Assembly: GCF_026342015.1 (NCBI RefSeq)
Contig: NZ_JAPENL010000002.1
Location: forward strand, 191,001-255,000
Source: Micromonospora lupini
GTDB taxonomy: Bacteria > Actinomycetota > Actinomycetes > Mycobacteriales > Micromonosporaceae
DNA: 64,000 bases
Direction: 5' to 3'
Below the pieces are notes generated by a model, which was given only the letters and a program-made list of their open reading frames with translations, ran no database searches and was not told the origin of the DNA. A program made the translations under genes and the position numbers. This document shows positions 10,053-20,820 of the stretch, piece after piece (position 1 is the stretch's first letter; each line of letters opens with the position of its first letter).

Positions 10053-11705
10053 TCAGCTCTCGGCCGGGCGGTCGGTAGTGCCGTCGCGGAAGCGGGTCAC
10101 CGTCTCGCGGTTCTCGTCGCCCTCAAGCGGCTGCGCCGGCGCGTCGTTGACCTTGCGCTCGTCGGCCTTGCCGAGGAAGACCTGCTTGAACTCGCTGATC
10201 GCCGCCTCCAGGGAGCCGACGATGTCGTCGCCCCACTGGTTGTCGGCGATACCGGCAAGCACACCCTCGTGCTTGTGCCGCAGGTACTGGAGGAACTCCG
10301 CCTCGAAGCGCCGCACGTCACCCACCGGGATGTCGTCAAGCTTGCCCTCGACGCCGGCCCAGACCGAGACGACCTCCTGCTCGACCGGGAACGGCGAGTA
10401 GTTCGGCTGCTTGAGCAGCTCGACCAGGCGGACGCCGCGGTCGAGCTGGGCCCGGGAGGCCCGGTCCAGGTCGGAGGCGAAGGCGGCGAACGCCTCCAGC
10501 TCGCGGTACTGGGCCAGGTTGAGCCGCAGCGAACCGGCGACCTTGCGCATCGGCTTCACCTGCGCGGCGCCACCGACCCGCGAGACCGAGGTGCCGACGT
10601 TGATGGCCGGGCGGACGCCCTGGTTGAACAGGTCCGTCTCCAGGAAGATCTGGCCGTCGGTGATCGAGATGACGTTGGTCGGGATGAAGGCCGAGATGTC
10701 GTTGGCCTTCGTCTCGATGATCGGCAGACCGGTCATCGAGCCGCCACCCAGCTCGTCGGAGAGCTTCGCGCAGCGCTCCAGCAGGCGGGAGTGCAGGTAG
10801 AAGACGTCACCCGGGTACGCCTCACGGCCCGGCGGGCGACGCAGCAGCAGCGACACGGCCCGGTACGCCTCGGCCTGCTTGCTCAGGTCGTCGAAGACGA
10901 TCAGGACGTGCTTGCCGCCGTACATCCAGTGCTGCCCGATGGACGAGCCGGTGTACGGGGCCAGGTACTTGAAGCCGGCCGGGTCGGACGCCGGCGAGGC
11001 CACGATCGTCGTGTACTCCAACGCGCCCGCCTCCTCCAGCTGCCCCTTGATCGAGGCGATGGTGGAGGCCTTCTGGCCGATGGCGACGTAGATGCAGCGA
11101 ACCTGCTTCTTCGGGTCGCCGGTGCGCCAGTTGTCCCGCTGGTTGAGGATGGCGTCCAGGGCGACAGTGGTCTTACCTGTCTTACGGTCGCCGATGATCA
11201 GCTGACGCTGACCCCGACCGATCGGGGTCATCGCGTCGATGGCCTTGATGCCGGTCTGCAGCGGCTCGAACACCGACTGGCGGGACATCACGTTCGGAGC
11301 CTGCAGCTCCAGCTCGCGGAAGCCCTCGTTGGCGATGTCACCGAGCCCGTCGATGGGCTGGCCGAGCGCGTCGACAACGCGGCCGAGGAAGGCGTCGCCG
11401 ACCGGAACGGAGAGAACCCGCTCGGTGCGCTTGACGCGCTGCCCCTCCTCCAGCTTGGCGGAGTCACCGAGAACGACGACACCGATCTCCCGGACGTCGA
11501 GGTTCAACGCCACGCCGAGCGTGCCGTCCTCGAACTCCAGGAGCTCGTTGGTCATGGTCGAGGGCAGGCCCTCGACGTGGGCGATGCCGTCACCGGTGTC
11601 GGCGACGGTGCCGACCTCCTCGCGGGAGACGTCGGACGAGTAGGAGGAGACGTAGCGCTCCAGGGCGCCGCGGATCTCCTCCGTCGAGATGGTCAGCTCG
11701 GCCAT
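10053..11705 (-). CDS. atpA: F1F0 ATP synthase alpha subunit
   Basis: 550 residues, the non-catalytic nucleotide-binding F1 subunit. Walker A is [13 protein letters not shown], and the alpha signature [14 protein letters not shown] is present. A polar C-terminal extension of about 35-40 residues (from about [17 protein letters not shown]) continues beyond the usual alpha end, comparable to the actinobacterial alpha C-terminal extension known to suppress ATPase activity in mycobacteria; whether it does so here is inference. It is separated from atpH by a 143-base gap, the longest inside this part of the operon. Confidence 0.98.
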   Translation of the reverse strand: MAELTISTEEIRGALERYVSSYSSDVSREEVGTVADTGDGIAHVEGLPSTMTNELLEFEDGTLGVALNLDVREIGVVVLGDSAKLEEGQRVKRTERVLSVPVGDAFLGRVVDALGQPIDGLGDIANEGFRELELQAPNVMSRQSVFEPLQTGIKAIDAMTPIGRGQRQLIIGDRKTGKTTVALDAILNQRDNWRTGDPKKQVRCIYVAIGQKASTIASIKGQLEEAGALEYTTIVASPASDPAGFKYLAPYTGSSIGQHWMYGGKHVLIVFDDLSKQAEAYRAVSLLLRRPPGREAYPGDVFYLHSRLLERCAKLSDELGGGSMTGLPIIETKANDISAFIPTNVISITDGQIFLETDLFNQGVRPAINVGTSVSRVGGAAQVKPMRKVAGSLRLNLAQYRELEAFAAFASDLDRASRAQLDRGVRLVELLKQPNYSPFPVEQEVVSVWAGVEGKLDDIPVGDVRRFEAEFLQYLRHKHEGVLAGIADNQWGDDIVGSLEAAISEFKQVFLGKADERKVNDAPAQPLEGDENRETVTRFRDGTTDRPAES

Positions 11706-11783
11706 CCTCTGCTTCCTTAAAATTCAGGGGCCCGGGATACCTAGTACCGACCGGTCCGAATGGCGTCTGTCATTCCGGGCGCT

Positions 11784-11822
11784 GCGGCGGCGGAGCCGCC
11801 CCAACTGTGCGGCGGCGGAGCC
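11784..11822. repeat. 14-base direct repeat in the atpH-atpA gap
   Basis: GCGGCGGCGGAGCC occurs at 11784-11797 and again at 11809-11822, with an internal GGCGG...CCGCC complementarity that allows a hairpin. It lies in the 143-base spacer between atpH and atpA and may affect mRNA processing or stoichiometry; no function is known. Confidence 0.6.
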
Positions 11823-11848
11823 ACCGCATTACGAGGCAGCGAAGCCGC

Positions 11849-12670
11849 TCAGCGCTTCGCGAGCGCGTTGCGGGTCTCGTTGAGGCGGCGCAGGATGGTG
11901 CCGTCGTACAGGTCGGAACCGACCCGAACGCTCACGCCACCCAGGACGAGGGGGTCGACCGTCTGCTTGACGGAGACCTCTCGACCGTATATCGCGCTGA
12001 GGCTCGCTCCCAGTCGGCGCTCGTCGGAGTCACTCAACGGGGCGGCGACGGTCACGTACGCCACCTGCCGGTCGCGTCGCTCGGCGGCGAGCTCCACCAG
12101 CCGGGTGAGCGCCCCACTGAAGGAGCGTCCCCCGAACCCGCCCAACGCCACCTCGACGAGGCGGACGGTGACCGGGCGGGCCTTGTCGGCGAGCAGCTCG
12201 CGGGCCAGGGTGGCCCGCTGCTCGACCGGGGCGACCGGGTCGGCAAGCGTGTTGCTCAGCGCCGACTGACCCGACACGACCTGACCGAAGCGGAACAGCT
12301 CGTCCTCGACCTCACCCAGCTCGCCGGCGGAGTCGGCGCTGGCGAGCAGCGCCTCCACGCCGAGGCGCTCGGCGCCGTCGAGCAGCTCCGACGGTGCCGA
12401 CCAACGGCCGGACACCAGCGTGACGAGCAGGTCGAGAGCGTCGGCGCCGATCCGCCCACCCAGCATGTCGCCGAGCAGGGCGCCCCGGTCCGCGCCGGAA
12501 CGAGCCGGCTCGGACAGGGCCCGGCGCAGCCGCGGCTCGCGCCGCAGCAGGCTCGCCACGGAGAGGATGGCGTCGGCGGTGGACGTCACCGCCGACGGCT
12601 CCGCGCCGCGGACGTACGCGTCGAGGCGCTCGGCCGCGACCTTGTACGACTCCCGGCTGGCGGCCTGCAT
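11849..12670 (-). CDS. atpH: F1F0 ATP synthase delta subunit
   Basis: 273 residues, longer than the roughly 177 residues of E. coli delta but typical of actinobacteria such as Streptomyces. It joins F1 to the peripheral stalk. The C-terminal part has the delta/OSCP signature region (VKQTVDPLVLGGVSVRVGSDLYDGTI). Delta is a separate gene here, not fused to a b-subunit as in mycobacteria. The ATG at 12670 overlaps the atpF TGA as TGATG. Confidence 0.95.
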   Translation of the reverse strand: MQAASRESYKVAAERLDAYVRGAEPSAVTSTADAILSVASLLRREPRLRRALSEPARSGADRGALLGDMLGGRIGADALDLLVTLVSGRWSAPSELLDGAERLGVEALLASADSAGELGEVEDELFRFGQVVSGQSALSNTLADPVAPVEQRATLARELLADKARPVTVRLVEVALGGFGGRSFSGALTRLVELAAERRDRQVAYVTVAAPLSDSDERRLGASLSAIYGREVSVKQTVDPLVLGGVSVRVGSDLYDGTILRRLNETRNALAKR

Positions 12671-13209
12671 CAGCGGGCCCCCGTGCTCTCGAGACCGCTC
12701 AGGAACCGGTCGACGGTGCCCTTGCGCCGCGCCTCGTCGGCAAGCGACTCGCCGACGATCTTGCTGGCCAGGTCCACCGCGATCGTGCCGACCTCGGCGC
12801 GCAGCTCACGCACGATGGTGGCCCGCTCGGCGGCGAGCTGGTCCTTGCCGGCCTGGATGACCCGGTCGGACTCTTCCCGCGCCTTGGCGAGGATGTCCTG
12901 CCGGATCCCCTCGGCATCGGCCCGCGCGTCGTCACGGATCTTGGCGGCGTCGGTGCGGGCCTCAGCGAGCTGGGCACGATACTGCTCGAGCAGCTGGTTC
13001 GCCTCGGCCTGGGCGGCCTCGGCGCGCTTGATGCCGCCCTCGATCGCGTCGACCCGAGCCTGGAACGTCTGCTCCATCCGCGGGAAGACGAACTTCATCA
13101 GCACGAAGCAGAGCACGGCGAAGGCGATCGTGCCGACCACGATCTCCTGCCCGATCGGAATGATCGGGTTGTGGCCTGACTCACCACCCTCAGCGGCAAG
13201 GTTGAACAT
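12670..13209 (-). CDS. atpF: F1F0 ATP synthase b subunit
   Basis: 179 residues. One N-terminal membrane helix (about residues 20-40, EIVVGTIAFAVLCFVLMKFVF) and a long charged coiled coil (EGGIKRAEAAQAEANQLLEQY onward) make the peripheral stalk. Its stop overlaps the atpH start, and its start is 27 bases after the atpE stop, consistent with tight operon coupling. Confidence 0.96.
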   Translation of the reverse strand: MFNLAAEGGESGHNPIIPIGQEIVVGTIAFAVLCFVLMKFVFPRMEQTFQARVDAIEGGIKRAEAAQAEANQLLEQYRAQLAEARTDAAKIRDDARADAEGIRQDILAKAREESDRVIQAGKDQLAAERATIVRELRAEVGTIAVDLASKIVGESLADEARRKGTVDRFLSGLESTGAR

Positions 13210-13236
13210 GGTGACCTCCCGGTCGAGGGGCGGGTA

Positions 13237-13527
<291 letters not shown>

Positions 13528-14325
13528 TCAGTGCTCTTCGGCGAGCGCGCCCTGGATGTAGCTGGCGCTCAGCACGGTGAAGACGTAGGCCTGCAGGACG
13601 ATGACAAGCGCCTCGAGAAGGGTCAGCGCCACGGTCATCACCCAGGACACCACCGAGACCGGTGCCAGCCAGGCGTTGGCGTTGAGCATCGCGAAGCCGC
13701 CGAGCGTGAAGACCAGCAGGAGCATGTGGCCGGCGAACATGTTCGCGAAGAGACGGACGGCCAGCGAGAACGGCCGGATGATGAAGGTCGAGAACGCCTC
13801 GATCGGGATCAGCAGCGGCAGGATGTACCACGGGGCCGGCGGGATCAGGGCGTGCTTGAAGTATTTGGCGAAGCCGTGGTGCCGGATGCCGATGTAGTTG
13901 AACAGCACGTAGCTGATCACCGCGAGGATCGCCGGGAAGGCGATGTGCGAGTTCGGCGAGATCTGGAACAGCGGGATGATCGCGAACGCGTTCGTCACCA
14001 GCACGAAGCAGAACAGCGTCGTGAAGTACGGAGCGAATCGCACGCCCTGGTGCCCGATCATGTCGACCGAGATGTTGTTGCGCACGAAGCCGTAGATCGA
14101 CTCGGCGAACCACTGCTTCTTGGTCGGCACCAACTTCGGGTTCCGGTAGGTCGCCAGGAAGAAGATGATCAGCACGCCGACCGCGATCCAGATCATCAAG
14201 GTGAACTTGGTGACCCAGTACGAGTCGTGTGCACCCCAGGGCAGGATGCTGGGCAGGTAGAAGTCCTCCACACTGGGTGGGAATTCCGCCTGGCCAGCTG
14301 CCAGGACGTTCGCCTGTCCGAACAC
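13528..14325 (-). CDS. atpB: F1F0 ATP synthase a subunit
   Basis: 265 residues with five or six membrane helices. The essential arginine helix is present in RPFSLAVRLFANMFAGHMLL, and a second conserved segment is near the C-terminus (LLEALVIVLQAYVFTVLSASYIQ). It forms the proton half-channels against the c-ring. I chose the GTG at 14325, preceded by AGGAAGGGA, because residues upstream in the open frame are arginine-rich and unlike any a subunit. The gene ends 63 bases before atpE. Confidence 0.95.
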   Translation of the reverse strand: MFGQANVLAAGQAEFPPSVEDFYLPSILPWGAHDSYWVTKFTLMIWIAVGVLIIFFLATYRNPKLVPTKKQWFAESIYGFVRNNISVDMIGHQGVRFAPYFTTLFCFVLVTNAFAIIPLFQISPNSHIAFPAILAVISYVLFNYIGIRHHGFAKYFKHALIPPAPWYILPLLIPIEAFSTFIIRPFSLAVRLFANMFAGHMLLLVFTLGGFAMLNANAWLAPVSVVSWVMTVALTLLEALVIVLQAYVFTVLSASYIQGALAEEH

Positions 14326-14336
14326 CGCGTCCCTTC

Positions 14337-14573
14337 CTAAGTAGGCGTGCCGAGTCGGCGGATGACCAGGATGACTCCCCCAGCCATGCCGAGCACGAAG
14401 CCGATGCCGGTGGCGACGCCACCGGTGTCGAGCCACTGGTCGACCAGCCAGCCGATGAAACCCCACACGAGCATGCCTCCGACGAGGTAGCTGAGCGCGG
14501 TCCAACCCTGACCGGCGCCGGACGGATAGTCGTCCGGTTCACCGGCGGGACGGGGGGTTTGGTCATCAGCCAT
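14337..14573 (-). CDS. AtpZ/AtpI-like small membrane protein
   Basis: 78 residues with two membrane helices (ALSYLVGGMLVWGFIGWLVDQW and ATGIGFVLGMAGGVILVIRR), matching the AtpZ/ATPase gene 1 family often found before atpB. Related proteins help c-ring assembly or Mg/Ca transport; the role here is not tested. I start at the ATG at 14573 (MADDQTPRP) rather than at an upstream start. The stop is 11 bases before the atpB GTG. Confidence 0.85.
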   Translation of the reverse strand: MADDQTPRPAGEPDDYPSGAGQGWTALSYLVGGMLVWGFIGWLVDQWLDTGGVATGIGFVLGMAGGVILVIRRLGTPT

Positions 14574-14762
14574 GACGGGGCGAACGATATCAGCCGGGAA
14601 GACGAGGCTGTGCCTCACCCCCCGCACAACCATCGTTGTGTGGGCATCTCGGGGCTCGCGTCGTCTGTGGGCACGCTACTCCCCTTCCGCCCGTCGGAGA
14701 ATGACCGGAGGCCGACAGGTTCCCGCGCGTCCGATGGTTGGGACGACCGGCCGATCGGCAGG

Positions 14763-15188
14763 TCAGCCCCGCGGTCGACGAGCGTGCACCCTGGTCAGCC
14801 ACCAGAGGTGCACCGCTGTCCACACTGCCACCCCGGCGACGATGCCGAGGCAGAGAGGAATCAACCCGGGCCAACCGGTCGAGGCCACCGCCACCAGGAC
14901 GACACCCAACAGGGTGAACTTCAGCGCGTACAGGCCCAGACCCAGCGGCAGCAGCAGCTGCGGGTTGATCTCGTCGGCCCGGGCCAGCACCACAGTCGTC
15001 AGGGTGTAGCTGAACACCGTGACGCCCACGCCGGCCGCCGCGCCGAGCGCGGCGGTCGTGCCCCCGGTCGCCGCACCCACGATCGCTGCGACCACGGCCA
15101 GCCCCACCGACGCGGCCAGCAACACCGGCAGGTGCCGCAGCCGCCACCGCCGATCGGTGTCGGGCGCGACCACCACGGGCTCAGCCAC
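14763..15188 (-). CDS. atpI: ATP synthase protein I-like membrane protein
   Basis: 141 residues with four predicted membrane helices ([80 protein letters not shown]), the layout of AtpI-like proteins upstream of actinobacterial atp operons. The GTG start at 15188 overlaps the glyA stop by 8 bases (GTGGCTGA), so translation is likely coupled to glyA. A 189-base gap follows before the AtpZ-like gene and probably holds an atp operon promoter; I could not place one with confidence. Confidence 0.75.
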   Translation of the reverse strand: MAEPVVVAPDTDRRWRLRHLPVLLAASVGLAVVAAIVGAATGGTTAALGAAAGVGVTVFSYTLTTVVLARADEINPQLLLPLGLGLYALKFTLLGVVLVAVASTGWPGLIPLCLGIVAGVAVWTAVHLWWLTRVHARRPRG

Positions 15189-16470
15189 GGGGGTACGCCG
15201 GGAAGGCCGCGGCCAGCTCGGCCACCTCGGCGCCGATCCGGGTCAGCTCGTCGACGCCGCCCGGCGCACCGGGATCGGTGCGCACCGCGCGGGCGATCAG
15301 GGTGGCCACCTGCCGCAGCTCGCCCTCGCGCATGCCCTGGGTGGTGACGCTCGGCGTGCCCACCCGGATCCCCGAGGCCACGAGCGGCGGCTGCGGGTCG
15401 TACGGGATGGCGTTCTTGTTGAGGGTGATCGAGGCGGCGTCGCAGCGGGCCTCGGCCTCCGCGCCGGTCACCCCCAGCTCCCGCAGGTCGATCAGGGCGA
15501 GGTGGGTGTCGGTGCCGCCGGACACCTGGCGCATCCCCTCGTCGGCCAGCCCGGCGGCGAGCGCCTGCGCGTTGCGGACCACCTGGCCGGCGTACGTCTG
15601 GAACTCGGGCTGGGCCGCCTCGCGCAGCGCGACAGCCTTCGCCGCGACCGCGTGCATCAGCGGGCCGCCCTGCGTGAACGGGAAGACCGCCTTGTCGATG
15701 CGCTGGGCCAGCGACTCGCGGCAGAGGATCATGCCGCCGCGCGGCCCGCGCAGCACCTTGTGGGTGGTGGCGCAGACGACGTCGGCGTACGGCACCGGGG
15801 ACGGGATCGCCCGCCCGGCGACCAGGCCGATGAAGTGCGCGGCGTCCACCATGAGGTACGCGCCGACCTCGTCGGCGATCTCCCGGAACCGCGCGAAGTC
15901 GATCAGGCGGGGGTACGCGGTGGCCCCGCAGATGATCAGCTTGGGCCGGTGCGCCCGGGCCAGGTCGCGTACCTCGTCGTAGTCGATCAACTCGGTGTCC
16001 GGCCGGACCTGGTAGCCCACCGGGTGGAACCACTTGCCGGAGAAGTTGACCCGGCTGCCGTGGGTCAGGTGCCCGCCGTGCGGCAGGTCCATCGCCAGCA
16101 CCGTGTCAGCCGGCTGCACCAACGCGGCGTACGCGGCCAGGTTGGCGCTCGCCCCCGAGTGCGGCTGGAGGTTGGCGTGCTCGACCCCGAACAGCTCCTT
16201 GGCGCGGGCGATGCCGATCTCCTCGGCCCGGTCCACCTCGGCGCAGCCGCCGTAGTAACGCTGGCCGGGGTAGCCCTCGGCGTACTTGTTGGTGAGCGTC
16301 GAGCCGAGCGCGGCCAGCACCGCCGGTGAGGTCAGGTTCTCGCTGGCGATGAGCTGCAGGCCGCCGCGCAACCGGTCCAGCTCGCCGAGGACCACCCCGG
16401 CGATCTCCGGATCAGTGGCCCTGAGCTGCGCGAAATCCGGCCCCCAGAAGGTGCTCGTCTCGGTCTCCAC
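15181..16470 (-). CDS. glyA: serine hydroxymethyltransferase
   Basis: 429 residues. This PLP enzyme interconverts serine and glycine with tetrahydrofolate. The PLP lysine lies in [14 protein letters not shown] (TTHK), and [34 protein letters not shown] and [11 protein letters not shown] are family signatures. The GTG at 16470 starts the [13 protein letters not shown] end. It is directly coupled to atpI. Because a glyA paralogue elsewhere is common in actinobacteria, this may be one of two copies. Confidence 0.96.
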   Translation of the reverse strand: METETSTFWGPDFAQLRATDPEIAGVVLGELDRLRGGLQLIASENLTSPAVLAALGSTLTNKYAEGYPGQRYYGGCAEVDRAEEIGIARAKELFGVEHANLQPHSGASANLAAYAALVQPADTVLAMDLPHGGHLTHGSRVNFSGKWFHPVGYQVRPDTELIDYDEVRDLARAHRPKLIICGATAYPRLIDFARFREIADEVGAYLMVDAAHFIGLVAGRAIPSPVPYADVVCATTHKVLRGPRGGMILCRESLAQRIDKAVFPFTQGGPLMHAVAAKAVALREAAQPEFQTYAGQVVRNAQALAAGLADEGMRQVSGGTDTHLALIDLRELGVTGAEAEARCDAASITLNKNAIPYDPQPPLVASGIRVGTPSVTTQGMREGELRQVATLIARAVRTDPGAPGGVDELTRIGAEVAELAAAFPAYPRG

Positions 16471-16505
16471 AGCGAACGAGTCTAGGGGGCCGCAGACTGG
16501 AAGCT

Positions 16506-17969
16506 GTGAGATGCCTCGTGACCGGAGCTACCGGATACATCGGCGGGCGGTTGACGCCACTGCTGCTCGCCGACGGCCACACCGTGCGCTGCCTCGCCCG
16601 CAAGGCGGTGCGGCTGCGCGACGTGCCCTGGGCCTCCGCGGCCGAGATCGTCGAGGGGGACCTGAGCCGCCCGGAGACGCTGCCCGCCGCGTTCGCCGAC
16701 GTGGACGTCGCGTACTTCCTGGTGCACTCGCTGGGCCGGTCCGACTTCGAGGCGGCCGACCGGGCGGCGGCGACCAACTTCGCGGCGGCGGCGCGCGCGG
16801 CAGGCGTACGCCGGATCGTCTACCTGGGCGGCCCGGAGCCGGCGTCCGACGCCGAGGTGCCATCCCCGCACCTGCGGTCCCGCGCCGAGGTGGGCCGGAT
16901 CCTGCTGGACAGCGGGGTGCCCACGGCGGTGCTCCGCGCCGCGGTGATCATCGGATCCGGCTCGGCGTCGTTCGAGATGCTGCGCTACCTGACCGAGCGG
17001 CTGCCCGCCATGATCACCCCTCGGTGGGTCCGTAACCGGATCCAGCCGATCGCGGTCCGCGACGTGCTGCGCTACCTGGCCGGCTGCACCACGCTCCCGG
17101 CCGAGGTCAACCGGGGCTTCGACATCGGCGGGCCGGACGTGCTGACCTTCCGCGAGATGATGCAGCGGTACGCGCGGGTGGCCGGCCTGCGCCAGCGGAT
17201 CATCGTGCCGGTCCGACCGCTCACCCCGTCGCTGTCCTCGCACTGGGTCGGACTGATCACCCCGGTGCCGAACGCCATCGCCCGCCCGCTCGTGGAGAGC
17301 CTGATCCACGAGGCCGTGGCGCACGAACACGACATCGCCAGGTACGTGCCCGACCCACCGGGCGGCCTCACCGGCTTCGACGACGCGGTGGCGCTGGCGC
17401 TGGCCAAGGTGCGTGACGCCCAGGTGGAGACCCGCTGGTCCACGGCGAGCGGCCCGGACGCGCCTGCCGAACCGCTGCCCACCGACCCGGACTGGTCCGG
17501 CGGCACCGCGTACACGGACGTCCGGGAGCGGACGGTGGACGCGTCACCGGCCGCGCTGTGGCGGGTCATCGAGGGTGTCGGCGGCGAACACGGCTGGTAC
17601 TCGTTCCCCCTGGCCTGGTCGGTGCGCGGCTGGCTGGACCGGCTGGTCGGCGGGGTGGGGCTGCGGCGGGGCCGGCGTGACCCGCACCGCCTCCAGGTCG
17701 GCGAGGCGCTTGACTTCTGGCGGGTGGAGGAAATCGTCCCCGGCGAGCTGCTGCGGCTGCGCGCGGAGATGCGACTGCCCGGCCGCGCCTGGTTGGAGAT
17801 GCGGGCGCTACCCGTGGACGGCGGGCGCAGCCGCTACCAGCAGCGCGCGGTCTTCCTGCCCCGCGGGCTGACCGGCCACGCCTACTGGGGGTCGGTGGCC
17901 CCGTTCCACGCGGTGGTCTTCGGCGGTATGGCCCGCAACATCGCCCGCAACGCCGAACAGACCCCCTGA
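16506..17969 (+). CDS. NAD(P)-binding SDR-type oxidoreductase with C-terminal DUF2867/SRPBCC-like domain
   Basis: 487 residues. The N-terminus [14 protein letters not shown] is the atypical/extended SDR nucleotide-binding loop, followed by AYFLVHSLG and [10 protein letters not shown]. Around residue 330 a second domain starts ([24 protein letters not shown]), resembling DUF2867, with [24 protein letters not shown]. Two-domain proteins of this build occur widely in actinobacteria, but their substrate is unknown. A GTG at 16506 gives the required frame; the ATG at 16511 is out of frame. It is divergent from glyA with 35 bases between starts. Confidence 0.85.
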   Translation: MRCLVTGATGYIGGRLTPLLLADGHTVRCLARKAVRLRDVPWASAAEIVEGDLSRPETLPAAFADVDVAYFLVHSLGRSDFEAADRAAATNFAAAARAAGVRRIVYLGGPEPASDAEVPSPHLRSRAEVGRILLDSGVPTAVLRAAVIIGSGSASFEMLRYLTERLPAMITPRWVRNRIQPIAVRDVLRYLAGCTTLPAEVNRGFDIGGPDVLTFREMMQRYARVAGLRQRIIVPVRPLTPSLSSHWVGLITPVPNAIARPLVESLIHEAVAHEHDIARYVPDPPGGLTGFDDAVALALAKVRDAQVETRWSTASGPDAPAEPLPTDPDWSGGTAYTDVRERTVDASPAALWRVIEGVGGEHGWYSFPLAWSVRGWLDRLVGGVGLRRGRRDPHRLQVGEALDFWRVEEIVPGELLRLRAEMRLPGRAWLEMRALPVDGGRSRYQQRAVFLPRGLTGHAYWGSVAPFHAVVFGGMARNIARNAEQTP

Positions 17970-17987
17970 CCACCCGCCGCGGACCTG

Positions 17988-20102
17988 TCAGTTTCCGGTG
18001 CGGGCTCCGGTCGTCTGGAAGGCGGCGCGTTCGCTCGGCGGGACGAAGTCGCGGACCGGCTGGTCGCGCAGGGCGACGCGGAGCACCTCCCCCACCGCGG
18101 TCACCATCCGGGCCTGCACCGCCTGGCCGACCGCGTCGCGCGGGTCGTCGGGGTTGGCAGCCATCGAGGCGACCGCCAACTGCGGGGTGAAGGCCACCAC
18201 CGTCTCCGTCTCGTACCGCTCGGAGCTGCCGGTCTTGCCTGCCACCGGGCGGCCCAGGCGGGACCGCAGGTCGGGCGCGGTGGCGCCGTCGCACCGCCCG
18301 TACATCGACTGGTCGCCCATCGGGCAGCGGGCCGCGTCCGCCGCCGCCCGCGCCACGTCGGTGTCGAGCGCCTGCCGGCAGTCCGGCTTGGCGGCGTCCA
18401 CCGGACGGCCGGCCGAGTCGCTTATCGAGACCACAGGCAGCGGCGCGCACCAGGTCCCCTCGGCCGCCACAGTGGCGTACGCCGTCGCCAGGTCCAGCGG
18501 TGTCGTCGCGGCCACGCCCAGGGTGAACGGGCCCCAGTTCTTCGCGCCGTAGCGGGCCAACCGCTCGTCGGAGTCGGCGCGCAGCACGATGCCGAGCCGC
18601 TCGGCCATCTCCACCACCCGGTCGGCGCCGACCCGCTCGGTGAGCCAGGCGAAGTAGGTGTTCACCGACCGGCCGAACGCGGTCCACATGGTGCGGGGGC
18701 CGTCCATCGACGAGGGGCTCGCGTTCGACGGGCACCAGAGGCCGTCGCAGCTTCCCGTCCCCGTCACCGGGAACCGGGTGAGCAGTTGGGTAGGTGCCGT
18801 GAACTCGGTCGACAGCGGCAGTCCGGATTCCAGCGCGGCAAGCATGGCGAAGAGCTTGAACGTCGAGCCGCCCTGGTAGCCGTCGATGGCCCCACCGCCG
18901 GCGACGAGCTGGTTGACAGTGTTCGGATGGTTCTTCTGCCCGACCGGGTTGTCCGCGACGCTGTAGGTGCGGTTCACCGACATCGCCAGCACCCGGCCGG
19001 TGCCGGGCTGCACCACGGCGGTCGGCAACGCCCGCGCCTCGGTCGGGCGGTAGACCTTCAGGACCTGCTCGGTGGTGACCCGCTGCACCGCCGGGTCCAG
19101 GGACGAGACGATGGAGAAGCCGCCCCGGCGCAACGTGCGCTGCCGCTCGTCGGCGCTCGACCCGAACGCCGACTGGCTGCTCCACCAGCGGGTGAACCAG
19201 TCGCAGAAGAAGCCCCAGTCGTTGTGCCCGTCGGGCACCCCCGTGCAGTCGTTGGGCGTCTCGCTGGGCCGCAACTGCAACGGCTCGGCCTGCGCGGCCG
19301 CCGCCACGTCGGCCGGCACCTGACCGGTCTCGACCAGCCGTTCGAGCACGTACGTCCGTCGACGCAGGGCGCTGTCGGCGTCCCCGTTGATCGGGTCGTC
19401 GCTGTCCGGCGAGCGGACCAGTCCCGCCAGCAGCGCGGCCTGTGCCACTGTCAATTCGGCAGGCGAGCGGGAGAAGTAGCGCTTGCTGGCGGCGCCGATC
19501 CCGTACGCCCCGGCGCCGAAGTAGGCGATGTTGAGATAGCGGGTGAGGATGTCCTCCTTGCTCAGCTCCCGCTCCAGCGCCAGCGCGTACCGCATCTCCT
19601 GGAGCTTGCGGGCGGTGGTGACCTCGGTGGCCGCCTGGCGCTGCCGCTCGGTCAGCCGGGGGTCGCTGCTGAGCACGTTGCGGACGTACTGCATGGTCAG
19701 GGTGGAGGCGCCCTGCCGGGTCTTGCCGTCCCGCTTGTTCACAGTGAAGGCGCGCACCACGCCGCGCAGGTCCACGCCGCTGTGCTGGTAGAACCGGACG
19801 TCCTCGGCGGCCACGATGGCCTGCCGCATCACCGGGGCGACCTCGCGCAGCGGAACGTCCACCCGGTCCTCCTGGTAGAAGGACGTGATCAGGGTGGCGC
19901 CGTCGTTGGCGTAGAGGTTGGAGCGCTGGGCGGTGGGCGGCGTACGAAGCGTGCTGGGCAGCTCCGAGTAGGGCGTGGACAGGGCGCTGAAGCCGATTCC
20001 GAGGACCAGTGCCGCGGGTAGGGCGGCCCCGGCCAGCACCAGCCCGGCCAGCACACCGGCGATCACCACGGTCAGCAGTTTGTCGAGTCGGGCCCGGATC
20101 AT
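17988..20102 (-). CDS. bifunctional class A penicillin-binding protein (transglycosylase/transpeptidase)
   Basis: 704 residues. A membrane helix at about 9-35 is followed by the GT51 glycosyltransferase domain (AAEDVRFYQHSGVD with the catalytic Glu; GASTLTMQYVRN) and a penicillin-binding domain. The transpeptidase motifs are SxxK in GGSTFKLF, SxN in GRSVNTYF and KTG in AGKTGSSERY. It polymerises and cross-links peptidoglycan outside the membrane. There is no PASTA domain. The C-terminal tail is short. It is convergent with the SDR gene, 18 bases apart. Confidence 0.95.
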   Translation of the reverse strand: MIRARLDKLLTVVIAGVLAGLVLAGAALPAALVLGIGFSALSTPYSELPSTLRTPPTAQRSNLYANDGATLITSFYQEDRVDVPLREVAPVMRQAIVAAEDVRFYQHSGVDLRGVVRAFTVNKRDGKTRQGASTLTMQYVRNVLSSDPRLTERQRQAATEVTTARKLQEMRYALALERELSKEDILTRYLNIAYFGAGAYGIGAASKRYFSRSPAELTVAQAALLAGLVRSPDSDDPINGDADSALRRRTYVLERLVETGQVPADVAAAAQAEPLQLRPSETPNDCTGVPDGHNDWGFFCDWFTRWWSSQSAFGSSADERQRTLRRGGFSIVSSLDPAVQRVTTEQVLKVYRPTEARALPTAVVQPGTGRVLAMSVNRTYSVADNPVGQKNHPNTVNQLVAGGGAIDGYQGGSTFKLFAMLAALESGLPLSTEFTAPTQLLTRFPVTGTGSCDGLWCPSNASPSSMDGPRTMWTAFGRSVNTYFAWLTERVGADRVVEMAERLGIVLRADSDERLARYGAKNWGPFTLGVAATTPLDLATAYATVAAEGTWCAPLPVVSISDSAGRPVDAAKPDCRQALDTDVARAAADAARCPMGDQSMYGRCDGATAPDLRSRLGRPVAGKTGSSERYETETVVAFTPQLAVASMAANPDDPRDAVGQAVQARMVTAVGEVLRVALRDQPVRDFVPPSERAAFQTTGARTGN

Positions 20103-20208
20103 CAGCTCTCCCCGCAGGAGCCGGTCACGCTAGGACCCGTTCAGAATGACCCGGAACACCCCTTTGGCCCCTGGTTTTCCCCAAACCCGGAGGAAACTCG
20201 CACGACGC

Positions 20209-20820
20209 TCAGGGCAGCAGCGCGGCGGCCAGCGGGTGGACCGTCTCCTCGATCTCGTCGGCGACCCGGGTGAAGCACTGGTCGCCGCGACCCCAGGGAT
20301 CGTCGAGATCGTCGGTGGGCAGCGCCGAGGCGCCCAACCGGCTGTCGTGCGCCGCCGCCACCAGGGCCACGCCCCGGGCGTACACCGCCTCCGGGGTCGC
20401 CTCGGCCGCCGGCAGCGCGGCGGCGTCCACCGTCGCCAGCAGCCGGCCGAACTCACCGAGCACGAAGGTGCGGGCCGCCGCGTCCGGGCGGAGCGCCACC
20501 ACGTACTCCTGCTGGTCGGCCGTGGCCGTCAGGACCAGGTCGGCGGCGTCGATGTGGTCCGAGCGGAGCTTGCGGGCCGCGAACCCCTCGACGGCGCCGC
20601 CCCGGTCGACGACCTGCCGCGCCGCAGGCGGGTTCATCTCCTCACCCGCGTGCCAGCCGCCCGTGCCGGCGCTGTGGCTGTGCACCAGCTCCTCGGCGCC
20701 GGCCGGGTCCTGCGTACGCCGCGCCAACCGCTCCCGCACCGCGACGGCGAGCAGCCGCTCGGCCATCGGCGAACGACAGATGTTGCCCATGCAGACGTGC
20801 AGGACTGTGAACGGGGGCAC
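20209..20820 (-). CDS. low-molecular-weight protein tyrosine phosphatase
   Basis: 203 residues. The N-terminal P-loop VCMGNICRSP is the LMW-PTP active site (Cys nucleophile, Arg, Ser). The general acid Asp is expected in the later segment LDDPWGRGDQCF (DPWG). Such enzymes dephosphorylate protein tyrosine or arginine. The GTG start at 20820 abuts the tsaC stop, so the two are likely cotranslated. The link with tsaC is common in actinobacteria. The protein is longer than the usual 150-160 residues because of an insert after the P-loop region. Confidence 0.9.
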   Translation of the reverse strand: MPPFTVLHVCMGNICRSPMAERLLAVAVRERLARRTQDPAGAEELVHSHSAGTGGWHAGEEMNPPAARQVVDRGGAVEGFAARKLRSDHIDAADLVLTATADQQEYVVALRPDAAARTFVLGEFGRLLATVDAAALPAAEATPEAVYARGVALVAAAHDSRLGASALPTDDLDDPWGRGDQCFTRVADEIEETVHPLAAALLP

